Source: Treponema sp. (lineage in GTDB: Bacteria > Spirochaetota > Spirochaetia > Treponematales > Treponemataceae). Taken from it: a stretch of DNA of 13,089 nucleotides. The stretch lies in NCBI GenBank assembly GCA_018385415.1, contig JAHAZA010000107.1, positions 1 through 13,089 on the forward strand, given 5' to 3'. Both the position numbers and the translations under genes were made by a program. Shown piece by piece: positions 5,740 through 12,195 of the stretch. Below the pieces are notes generated by a model, which ran no database searches, was not told the origin of the DNA, and was given only the letters and a program-made list of their open reading frames with translations. How positions within the stretch are numbered: the stretch's first letter is position 1; each line of letters begins with the position of its first letter.

Positions 5740-5955
5740 TTTACAGTGTTTAATCAGATTAATTCCAGCCGGATTTGTACACAATCGTAGATTAGTATGT
5801 ACAAACCGAAAATCTTCCGGGCAAGTTTAACTTGTCACGAGTAACAGAGTTAGGTGGTAGATGCTATCAGGCATTACTGTTAAAAAGTAATGCAGGCAAT
5901 TATAACAATATAATTGTCTTATATGATAGTTAAATTTACCGGTGAAGGAGTTTTT
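5740..5955 (+). promoter_or_regulatory. Structured 5' leader of rpsB, candidate cis-regulatory RNA
   Basis: The 216 nt between maf and rpsB hold several inverted repeats. CTGATT/AATCAG (5736-5741/5752-5757) overlaps the maf stop. An 8-bp TTTGTACA/TGTACAAA (5774-5781/5798-5805) is enclosed by GCCGGA/TCCGGGC (5768-5773/5816-5822, one bulge). CAAGT/ACTTG follows at 5822-5834. Next is an 8-bp GCATTACT/AGTAATGC (5871-5878/5886-5893), and then a 10-bp GGCAATTATA/TATAATTGTC with one G-T pair (5895-5904/5909-5918). GCATTAC can pair instead with GTAgATGC at 5857-5864. Ribosomal protein leaders often bind their own product, S2 in gammaproteobacteria included, but a control function here is inference. 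I found no convincing promoter inside the region. Confidence 0.5.
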
Positions 5956-6822
5956 ATGGCAGTTGTAACCATGAAAAGTCTGCTTGAATCTGGTGTACAC
6001 TTCGGTCATCAGGTAAAGCGTTGGGATCCACGTATGAAGAAGTATACCTTTGCATCACGCAATGGTATCCACATTATCGATTTGCAGAAAACAATCGCTG
6101 CAATCCGTGAAAGCTATGAAGCAATCAGAAAAATCGCTTCATCAGGAAAATCAGTTCTCTTTGTAGGAACAAAAAAACAGGCACAGCAGGCTATCGCTAA
6201 AGAAGCTGAACGCTGTGGTATGTACTATGTAAACAACCGCTGGCTTGGTGGTATGCTTACAAACTTCACTACAATCAAAAAATCACTTGCACGTCTTAAG
6301 AAAATCGAAAAGATGGAAGTAGACGGAACATTTGCAAGTCTCACAAAAAAAGAAGTTGCATCTCTTCAGAAAGAAAAAGCAAAACTTGAAAAAAACCTTG
6401 GTGGTATTAAAGAAATGAAAGAACTCCCAGGAGCTATCTTCATTATTGATACACACAAAGAACAGATTGCAGTTGCAGAAGCTCACAGAATGGGAATTCC
6501 TGTAGTTGCAGTTGTTGATACAAACTGTAACCCAGAAGGTATTGATTACCCTATCCCAGGTAACGATGACGCTATCCGCGCTATCACATTGTTCACTTCT
6601 ATCATTGCTAATGCAGTAATCGAAGCTGATAACGATGCTGGTCTCAAAATCATTGAAAACCTCAATGAAGATGAAGATGGTGTACAGACAGACGCTGTTA
6701 GCAAGAATGAAGACGAAGAAATCGTTGACTATTCAAACTACCAGCCAACAGAAACAAAGGCTAGTGACAATGATGCTGATGATAAAGACAGCCTCGTTGA
6801 CGAAGACAAACTTTATAAATAA
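5956..6822 (+). CDS. rpsB: Small ribosomal subunit protein uS2, with acidic C-terminal extension
   Basis: Ribosomal protein S2, which binds the back of the 30S head-body junction and is assembled late. The core is standard: MKSLLESGVHFGHQVKRWDPRMKKYTF at the N-terminus, NNRWLGGMLTNF at 93-104, a coiled-coil region at about 105-155, and IPVVAVVDTNCNPEGIDYPIPGNDDAIRAI at 181-210. The ATG at 5956 is chosen because AAGGAG lies 5 nt before it and family members begin near this point; an in-frame ATG at 5923 and a TTG at 5914 would add 11-14 unrelated residues. The protein is 288 residues against about 240 in many bacteria. The excess is a tail from about residue 238 with 19 Asp/Glu in 51 residues. 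Codon use (CGC, ATC, AAC, CTC) is that of a highly expressed gene. tsf follows after 14 nt. Confidence 0.97.
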   Translation: MAVVTMKSLLESGVHFGHQVKRWDPRMKKYTFASRNGIHIIDLQKTIAAIRESYEAIRKIASSGKSVLFVGTKKQAQQAIAKEAERCGMYYVNNRWLGGMLTNFTTIKKSLARLKKIEKMEVDGTFASLTKKEVASLQKEKAKLEKNLGGIKEMKELPGAIFIIDTHKEQIAVAEAHRMGIPVVAVVDTNCNPEGIDYPIPGNDDAIRAITLFTSIIANAVIEADNDAGLKIIENLNEDEDGVQTDAVSKNEDEEIVDYSNYQPTETKASDNDADDKDSLVDEDKLYK

Positions 6823-6836
6823 TTCGGAGCTCAATT

Positions 6837-7670
6837 ATGGAAATTAAAGCATCTGACGTAAAAGCATTACGCGAAAAGACAGGCTGTGGTTTAATGGACT
6901 GTAAAAAAGCTCTCACAGACGCTAACGGAGACATGGCAGAAGCTGCAAGAATTCTTAAAGAAAGCGGACTTGCTGCAATGGAAAAAAGATCTGAAAGAGC
7001 TTCAACAGAAGGACGTATTTTCACTCGTACTGTAGGTAACAAGATTGTTATGATCGAACTTACATGTGAAACAGACTTCGTTGCAAAAAACCCAGACTTT
7101 ATTGCTGTTGGTGAAAAACTTCTCGACGTAACATTTGAAAAGAATCTTACTTCAGTTACAGAAGACCACAAAGTACTTATTCAGGATCTCCTTATTAAAA
7201 TCCGTGAAAACATTATTGTTAAGAATGTATATGTATTTGAAATACCAGCAGGAGCTGCTGCTGCAACTTATGTACATGGAGATTTCAAAACAGCTGCATG
7301 TGTAATTGTAAAAGGAGCTGATTCAGACATCGTTAAACAATTTGCTTATGACTGTTGTCTTCACCTTGCAGCATTTACACCTGAATACATTACAAAAGCT
7401 GATGTTCCAGAAACTTATGTAAATGAACAGAGAGAAATCTTCAAAGCACAGATGGACAACAATCCAGCTATGGCTGCAAAACCAGATAACGTTAAAAACG
7501 CAATCCTTGATGGAAAAATCAAGAAAATGCTTGCAGAATGCTGTTTCGTTGATCAGATGTTCGTAAAAGACGACAAAGTTACTGTTGCTGCAAAACTTGC
7601 TCAGGTTTCAAAAGAAGCTGGTGCAGAACTTTCATTTGCTACAACAAAAGTAATTGTTCTTGGTAAATAA
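6837..7670 (+). CDS. tsf: Translation elongation factor Ts
   Basis: Guanine nucleotide exchange factor that regenerates EF-Tu-GTP. It has 277 residues. The N-terminal UBA-like domain VKALREKTGCGLMDCKKAL is at 8-26, and the EF-Tu contact motif TDFVAKN at 79-85 contains the Asp-Phe pair that disturbs the Mg site of EF-Tu. The rest is the core domain, ending in ELSFATTKVIVLGK. The ribosome binding site is CGGAG, 8 nt before the ATG. It forms an operon with rpsB, the usual arrangement, and shows the same codon preference. Unlike the widespread rpsB-tsf-pyrH-frr order there is no pyrH after it; a terminator follows immediately. Confidence 0.97.
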   Translation: MEIKASDVKALREKTGCGLMDCKKALTDANGDMAEAARILKESGLAAMEKRSERASTEGRIFTRTVGNKIVMIELTCETDFVAKNPDFIAVGEKLLDVTFEKNLTSVTEDHKVLIQDLLIKIRENIIVKNVYVFEIPAGAAAATYVHGDFKTAACVIVKGADSDIVKQFAYDCCLHLAAFTPEYITKADVPETYVNEQREIFKAQMDNNPAMAAKPDNVKNAILDGKIKKMLAECCFVDQMFVKDDKVTVAAKLAQVSKEAGAELSFATTKVIVLGK

Positions 7671-7687
7671 TTAATTTAACCAGAACC

Positions 7688-7752
7688 AAGCGGAATTTTA
7701 CATCTTATTCTTATTATTAAGAAAAAAGTTGTAATAATTCCGCTTTTTTTTT
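7688..7752 (+). terminator. Rho-independent terminator of rpsB-tsf
   Basis: AAGCGGAATT (7688-7697) pairs with AATTCCGCTT (7736-7745), and the stem continues by TTAC/GTAA across one bulge; nine T follow at 7744-7752. The long apical region can form a second small hairpin TTCTTA/TAAGAA. The last T residues coincide with the start of the -35 of the frr promoter. Confidence 0.9.
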
Positions 7753-7779
7753 GTATTTTATTAATTTTTATGGTATATT
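7751..7779 (+). promoter_or_regulatory. Promoter of the frr-uppS-cdsA-dxr-rseP operon
   Basis: TTGTAT (7751-7756), a 17-nt spacer, and TATATT (7774-7779). Predicted start near 7786 gives a leader of about 29 nt that includes GGAAGG before frr. A second TATATT at 7781-7786 lacks a good -35. Confidence 0.6.
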
Positions 7780-7814
7780 ATATATTGTAAGATTTTAAAT
7801 ATGGAAGGTTAATT

Positions 7815-8360
7815 ATGTCTAATAACACTAGTGTAGAGCGCATGGACAAAACTATTGCTGCTCTTAAGGATTCATTTAATGGAATCAGAACAGGCCGTGC
7901 ATCTGCAGCAATTTTTGATAAAGTTCGTGTTGATTACTATGGAACAAAGTCTCCATTGAGTCAGGTTGCTACAATTTCTATTCCCGAAGCTCGCAGCATC
8001 ATTATTCAGCCATTTGATAAATCATTAATTTCTGAAATTGAAAAAGGAATTCAGGTTGCAGATTTAGGGTTAAATCCTTCAAATGATGGAAAAGTTATCC
8101 GCATTTCTATTCCACCATTGACAGCCGACCGCCGTAAAGAACTTGTAAAACAGGCAAAAGGTATTGCTGAAAATTCCCGCACATCTATCAGAAACATCCG
8201 TCGTGATGGTAATGACGAACTCAAAAAACAGCAGAAAGCTGGAGAAATTACAGAAGACGATTTGAAAAAGATGGAAGATGAACTTCAGAAGTTAACTGAT
8301 AAATACATCGCAGAAATTAATTCAATCTACGATATTAAAGAAAAGGAAATAATGGACTAA
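7815..8360 (+). CDS. frr: Ribosome recycling factor
   Basis: Tear-drop shaped, tRNA-mimicking protein that, with EF-G, splits the post-termination ribosome. It has 181 residues against about 185 usual. Conserved blocks are visible in order: the start of the three-helix bundle with FNGIRTGRASAAIFDKV, the beta domain YYGTKSPLSQVATISIPEARSIIIQPFD, NPSNDGKVIRISIPPLTADRRKELVKQAK, and the closing long helix with IRNIRRDGNDELKKQQK. The ribosome binding site is GGAAGG, 7 nt before the ATG. It is the first gene of the lipid/isoprenoid operon; its TAA shares one base with the uppS ATG (TAATG), so uppS translation is probably coupled. Confidence 0.97.
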   Translation: MSNNTSVERMDKTIAALKDSFNGIRTGRASAAIFDKVRVDYYGTKSPLSQVATISIPEARSIIIQPFDKSLISEIEKGIQVADLGLNPSNDGKVIRISIPPLTADRRKELVKQAKGIAENSRTSIRNIRRDGNDELKKQQKAGEITEDDLKKMEDELQKLTDKYIAEINSIYDIKEKEIMD

Positions 8361-9085
8361 TGTCTCAATCTGCACAAGCTTCTGACAATAAACAGCCTCC
8401 TCTGCACATTGGAATCATTATGGACGGTAATGGACGCTGGGCTCAGAAACGTGGCCTTGCGAGAACTGCCGGTCATAAAGAAGGTTTGGAAACTGCAAAA
8501 AAAATTGTAAAAGCTTGTGCAAATGCCGGAATCAAATATGTGACATTATATACTTTTTCAACTGAAAACTGGAAAAGAGCCCAGGAAGAAGTTGGATATT
8601 TAATGGGACTTATTAAAGGTCATCTGCGCTCAGAATTTGAATTCTACAAGGCTAACGGAATTCGAATTGAACATCTGGGAGATTTAAAAGGATTACCAGA
8701 AGATGTTCAGACAGAAATCATAAATGCTAAAGAAGAGACTAAAAATTTTACAGGGTTAACCGTTGTTCTTGCCATTAATTATGGCGGAAGAGATGAGATT
8801 ATTCGCAGTGTAAAAAAAATCATAGAGAAACAGTTTGATTCAGATTCTTTAACAGAAAAATCAATATCTGATAATTTTGATATACCAGAATTACCAGATG
8901 TTGATTTTTTAATCAGAACTGGTGGAGAGAAAAGATTAAGTAATTTCTTGTTATGGCACAGTGCTTATGCAGAACTTTGTTTTACAGATACATTATGGCC
9001 AGATTATACAGAAGATGAATTAATCGAGAACCTGAATGAATTTTACAAAAGAACAAGAAGATTTGGAGATGTTTTAATCAAATAA
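8360..9085 (+). CDS. uppS: Undecaprenyl diphosphate synthase (cis-prenyltransferase, UppS family)
   Basis: Condenses isopentenyl diphosphate onto farnesyl diphosphate to make the C55 carrier lipid of peptidoglycan synthesis. It has 241 residues. The family's first conserved block IGIIMDGNGRWAQKRGLART (17-36) contains the catalytic Asp22, FSTENWKR follows at 66-73, and the pyrophosphate-binding block IRTGGEKRLSNFLLW is at 185-199, followed by AYAEL and WPDYTEDEL. The usual RTSGE reads RTGGE here, a conservative change. The product chain length is inferred from the family. It starts on the frr stop codon (TAATG). Substrate precursors come from the pathway that includes the dxr product encoded two genes further on. 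Confidence 0.95.
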   Translation: MSQSAQASDNKQPPLHIGIIMDGNGRWAQKRGLARTAGHKEGLETAKKIVKACANAGIKYVTLYTFSTENWKRAQEEVGYLMGLIKGHLRSEFEFYKANGIRIEHLGDLKGLPEDVQTEIINAKEETKNFTGLTVVLAINYGGRDEIIRSVKKIIEKQFDSDSLTEKSISDNFDIPELPDVDFLIRTGGEKRLSNFLLWHSAYAELCFTDTLWPDYTEDELIENLNEFYKRTRRFGDVLIK

Positions 9086-9110
9086 TACATCTGTTCAAAG
9101 GAATTATGAT

Positions 9111-9956
9111 ATGCCAAAACTTTTACAAAGATTATTAATATTTTTTATTGGAATCCCATTAGTTATATTTGCAATTATACCTCAATTCTATAACCACCTT
9201 CCCCTACATATTTTAATTTTCTTATTTACTTTTATGTCGGCATGGGAACTTACTACTATACTTTCTACTAACAGTCAAATTCCTAACAAAATTCTTTTGA
9301 TTGTTTTAAGTATGACTCTTCCTGTTGCTTCGTACCTTTGCGGTTTATTTAATCTTGAGTTTGTTATCGTTGAACTCACATTGACATTTGACATTCTTAT
9401 TATTTTCACTATCGAGATTTTCTCTAATAAAGATTTTTCAAATTCGAATATTAAAATTGCTAATGGGATTTTTACCATTATCTACAGTGGTTTTCTTATT
9501 ACTTTTATATCAAGACTTGCAACATTAAAAAATTCTTCTCATATAATTTGTCTTTTTGTGATTCTTGTATTTATTAGTGATTCAGCTGCCTGGTTATTTG
9601 GAATGCTATTTGGAAAAAATAATCGGGGACTAATTGCAGCAAGCCCAAATAAAAGTATTGCTGGTTTTATTGGTGCTTACCTTGGTTCTATTGGAATTGC
9701 TATCCTAATAAAATTTACATTGTGGAAAGAAATTTTTGGCGAATTAAGCTTGATAAAATTAATATTACTTGCAATTTGCGTTACTACAACCAGTATAATT
9801 GGAGACCTTGCAGAATCTGTATTTAAGAGATCAAGTGGCTGTAAAGATAGTGGAAATATTATTTTAGGAAGAGGTGGAGCATTGGATTCTATTGATTCTC
9901 TACTAGCATCTGCCCCATTCTATTTTTTGATTTTAAAATTCGTTTTGTTTTTTTAA
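9111..9956 (+). CDS. cdsA: Phosphatidate cytidylyltransferase
   Basis: Integral membrane enzyme that makes CDP-diacylglycerol from CTP and phosphatidate, the branch point of phospholipid synthesis. It has 281 residues with about eight hydrophobic segments. Conserved parts are FISDSAAWLFGMLFGKN (about 154-170), SPNKSIAGFIGA (178-189), and the C-terminal signature GDLAESVFKRSSGCKDSGNIILGRGGALDSIDS (231-263). Within this signature the common GHGGxxDRxDS reads GRGGALDSIDS, so the His is Arg and the Arg is Ser, while the two aspartates and the KD pair are kept. The ribosome binding site AAAGGA is 8 nt before the ATG at 9111. Codon use is much more AT-rich than in rpsB-tsf. Confidence 0.93.
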   Translation: MPKLLQRLLIFFIGIPLVIFAIIPQFYNHLPLHILIFLFTFMSAWELTTILSTNSQIPNKILLIVLSMTLPVASYLCGLFNLEFVIVELTLTFDILIIFTIEIFSNKDFSNSNIKIANGIFTIIYSGFLITFISRLATLKNSSHIICLFVILVFISDSAAWLFGMLFGKNNRGLIAASPNKSIAGFIGAYLGSIGIAILIKFTLWKEIFGELSLIKLILLAICVTTTSIIGDLAESVFKRSSGCKDSGNIILGRGGALDSIDSLLASAPFYFLILKFVLFF

Positions 9957-9979
9957 TATAAATAATTAATGATATAAAA

Positions 9980-11065
9980 ATGAAAAAAGTTTTGGTTTTA
10001 GGTTCCACCGGATCAATTGGAACAAGTACATTAGATATTATTAGAAATATGCCAGAAGATTTTAAAGTCGCAGGCATAACTGCTAATTCAAATAAAGCAA
10101 AATTAAACACTCTTGCTTCTGAATTTAATTGTCCTTTCAGTTTAACTTCAGAAGAAGGAACAGATGGCATTCAGCGTCTAATCGATGAAACAAAACCTGA
10201 TATTGTTGTCAATGGAATTGCTGGAAGTGCCGGTTTACTTCCAAGTAAAATTGTATTAGACAACAAAATATCCCTCGCACTTGCTAACAAGGAAACTGTT
10301 GTTATGGCATGGCCTCTTATTAAATCCCTTGCCAACCGTAATTCAACAAATATAATTCCAGTAGATTCAGAACACTCTGCAATTTTCTGTTTAATAAATC
10401 AATGTAAAAAAAATAATATTGACGAAATAATCATTACCGCAAGTGGTGGACCATTTAGAAATTATTCAAAAGAACAGCTTCAGTCTGTAACTTTACAAGA
10501 TGCATTAAAACATCCAACATGGAACATGGGACAGAAAATTACAATTGATTCAGCAACACTTGCAAATAAAGGTCTTGAAGTAATTGAAGCCACTCGTTTA
10601 TTTGATATTGATACCCATCACGTTAAGGTTGTTGTTCATCCACAAAGCCTTGTACATTCTCTTGTAAGAACAAATGACGGGATGTTATATGCACAGATTT
10701 CTGATCCTGATATGAAACATCCGATTTTCCAAAGTTTAGTTTTCCCTGAAAACAAAAAAAACTATCTTAAACCATTTAATCTTTTTGATCATGAAATGAA
10801 TTTTTACAAACCTCGTATAGATGATTTTCCAATGCTAAAATATGCATATGATGCAGCTCAAAAAAATGGTGGTTATACAATTGCTTTTAATGCTGCAAAT
10901 GAAATTGCCGTTGATGCATTTGTAAAATCAAAAATAAATTTTTTAGATATTTCAAAAGTTACAGAAAAAGTATTAAGCAAAGATTTTACTTTAACTCCAA
11001 ATGATTTTAATGATGTTTTCGAAATAGACAATATGGCAAGATCATATGCAAAGGAATTTCTATGA
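9980..11065 (+). CDS. dxr: 1-deoxy-D-xylulose 5-phosphate reductoisomerase
   Basis: First committed step of the MEP isoprenoid pathway: converts 1-deoxy-D-xylulose 5-phosphate to 2-C-methyl-D-erythritol 4-phosphate with NADPH; it is the fosmidomycin target. NADPH-binding GSTGSIG is at 8-14 and LANKETVV at 101-108. Metal ligands are in PVDSEHSA (Asp129, Glu131) and Glu200 within ATLANKGLE. Substrate loops are ITASGGPFR (152-160) and HPTWNMGQKITIDS (178-191), with VHPQSLVHSLV after. At 361 residues it is somewhat shorter than most (about 380-400). No ribosome binding site is visible in the 23 nt after the cdsA stop, so translation may depend on A/T-rich unstructured mRNA or coupling. Its TGA overlaps the rseP start (ATGA). 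Confidence 0.96.
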   Translation: MKKVLVLGSTGSIGTSTLDIIRNMPEDFKVAGITANSNKAKLNTLASEFNCPFSLTSEEGTDGIQRLIDETKPDIVVNGIAGSAGLLPSKIVLDNKISLALANKETVVMAWPLIKSLANRNSTNIIPVDSEHSAIFCLINQCKKNNIDEIIITASGGPFRNYSKEQLQSVTLQDALKHPTWNMGQKITIDSATLANKGLEVIEATRLFDIDTHHVKVVVHPQSLVHSLVRTNDGMLYAQISDPDMKHPIFQSLVFPENKKNYLKPFNLFDHEMNFYKPRIDDFPMLKYAYDAAQKNGGYTIAFNAANEIAVDAFVKSKINFLDISKVTEKVLSKDFTLTPNDFNDVFEIDNMARSYAKEFL

Positions 11066-12195
11066 AAAATGTTCTTGATATACTAATTGGCCTTCTTGCT
11101 TTAAGTTTCCTAACTTTTTTTCATGAATTAGGCCATTTTGTTTTTGCAAAATTATTCAAAGTTCAAGTATTGAGTTTTTCTATCGGTATGGGACCAGTTC
11201 TTTTACATAAAACTATTAATGGAACTGATTACAGAATTTCTCTACTACCATTTGGTGGTTATTGTGGACTAAGTGGTGAAAAAGATTTTCAAAAAGCTAT
11301 AGATGAAAAGTTAAATGAAATTCCTAAGACTGAAGGATCTTTATATAATGCACATCCTTTAAAGCGAGCAATGATTGCCTTTGCAGGACCAATGTTCAAT
11401 TTTATACTTGCAATTATAGCTTTTACTGTTATTTCAATGGTTGGCTATAAATACGCATCATACAAAAATTATATCGTGATTCCTACAGTTGATCAGGTTG
11501 CTCAAAGTCCTGCCCGTGATGCAGGTCTTTTAACTGGAGATAAAATTATTAAAATTAACAACGACGAAATCTATAATTTCAGAGACATTCAACTTGCCGT
11601 AAGTTTAAAACCAAAAGAAAAATTGAATATAGTAGTTGATAGAAACGGAGAAATTCTTAACTACACAGTCACCACTTTGATTAACAAAGAAGAAGGAAAT
11701 GGTATTTTAGGTGTTTTTCCTGATACAGAACAGTATGACATGTACGAATCAAAAAAATATTCATTATTCCCTGCTATATATCATGGCGCAAAAGATACAG
11801 TTAAATATACCTTTGATACAATAAAAAGCATTAGTATTCTCTTTAAAGGTGTAAAAGTTTCAAATGTCGTATCAGGCCCTGCAAGAATCACATCAATTCT
11901 TGGAGATACTTTTACAGAAAGCTTTAAAGAAGATTTTAGAATCGGTTTATATTCTTCCCTTTCTTTAATTTCTTTTATTTCGATATCACTTGGATTTATA
12001 AATTTACTTCCGATTCCATTACTTGATGGAAGTTTAATTCTATTTTCACTTATTAACTGGATAACTAAAAAAGAAATTCCACCTAAGGTTCAAATTATTA
12101 TTCAATATGTTGGAATTGTGATAATTGGATTTTTATTTATTTTGGGAATAACCGGCGACATACGCTACTTTATAGATAAATGGAGATTAAAATGA
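11062..12195 (+). CDS. rseP: RseP-family site-2 intramembrane zinc metalloprotease with one PDZ domain
   Basis: Membrane protease that cuts substrates, such as anti-sigma factors or remnant signal peptides, inside the membrane. It has 377 residues. The zinc motif HELGH is at 21-25 in the first transmembrane helix. A second conserved stretch AFAGPMFNF (106-114) opens a membrane segment. One PDZ domain spans about 137-205, with the peptide-groove region VAQSPARDAGLLTGDKIIKIN. The third zinc ligand is Asp322 in NLLPIPLLDG, followed by a last transmembrane helix. E. coli RseP has two PDZ domains and about 450 residues, so this is the shorter form. AAGGA precedes the ATG, which overlaps the dxr stop by 4 nt. 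No rseA or sigE homologue is nearby, so its substrate is unknown. Confidence 0.93.
   Translation: MKNVLDILIGLLALSFLTFFHELGHFVFAKLFKVQVLSFSIGMGPVLLHKTINGTDYRISLLPFGGYCGLSGEKDFQKAIDEKLNEIPKTEGSLYNAHPLKRAMIAFAGPMFNFILAIIAFTVISMVGYKYASYKNYIVIPTVDQVAQSPARDAGLLTGDKIIKINNDEIYNFRDIQLAVSLKPKEKLNIVVDRNGEILNYTVTTLINKEEGNGILGVFPDTEQYDMYESKKYSLFPAIYHGAKDTVKYTFDTIKSISILFKGVKVSNVVSGPARITSILGDTFTESFKEDFRIGLYSSLSLISFISISLGFINLLPIPLLDGSLILFSLINWITKKEIPPKVQIIIQYVGIVIIGFLFILGITGDIRYFIDKWRLK

Noticed and set aside
5914..5955. Upstream in-frame starts for rpsB (TTG 5914, ATG 5923).
   Set aside because: The TTG lies inside the last leader hairpin and neither start has a ribosome binding site, whereas AAGGAG at 5945-5950 fits the ATG at 5956 and the S2 family N-terminus.
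5740..5955. The rpsB leader as a known small RNA (SRP RNA, 6S RNA, tmRNA) or a tRNA-like gene.
   Set aside because: None of the signature elements of these RNAs (for example the SRP apical tetraloop region or a TTCGA T-loop) is present.
6761..7171. Minus-strand open frame of 136 codons opposite rpsB/tsf.
   Set aside because: It is antisense to strongly conserved coding sequence with highly expressed codon bias; its translation is serine/leucine/isoleucine-rich without motifs.
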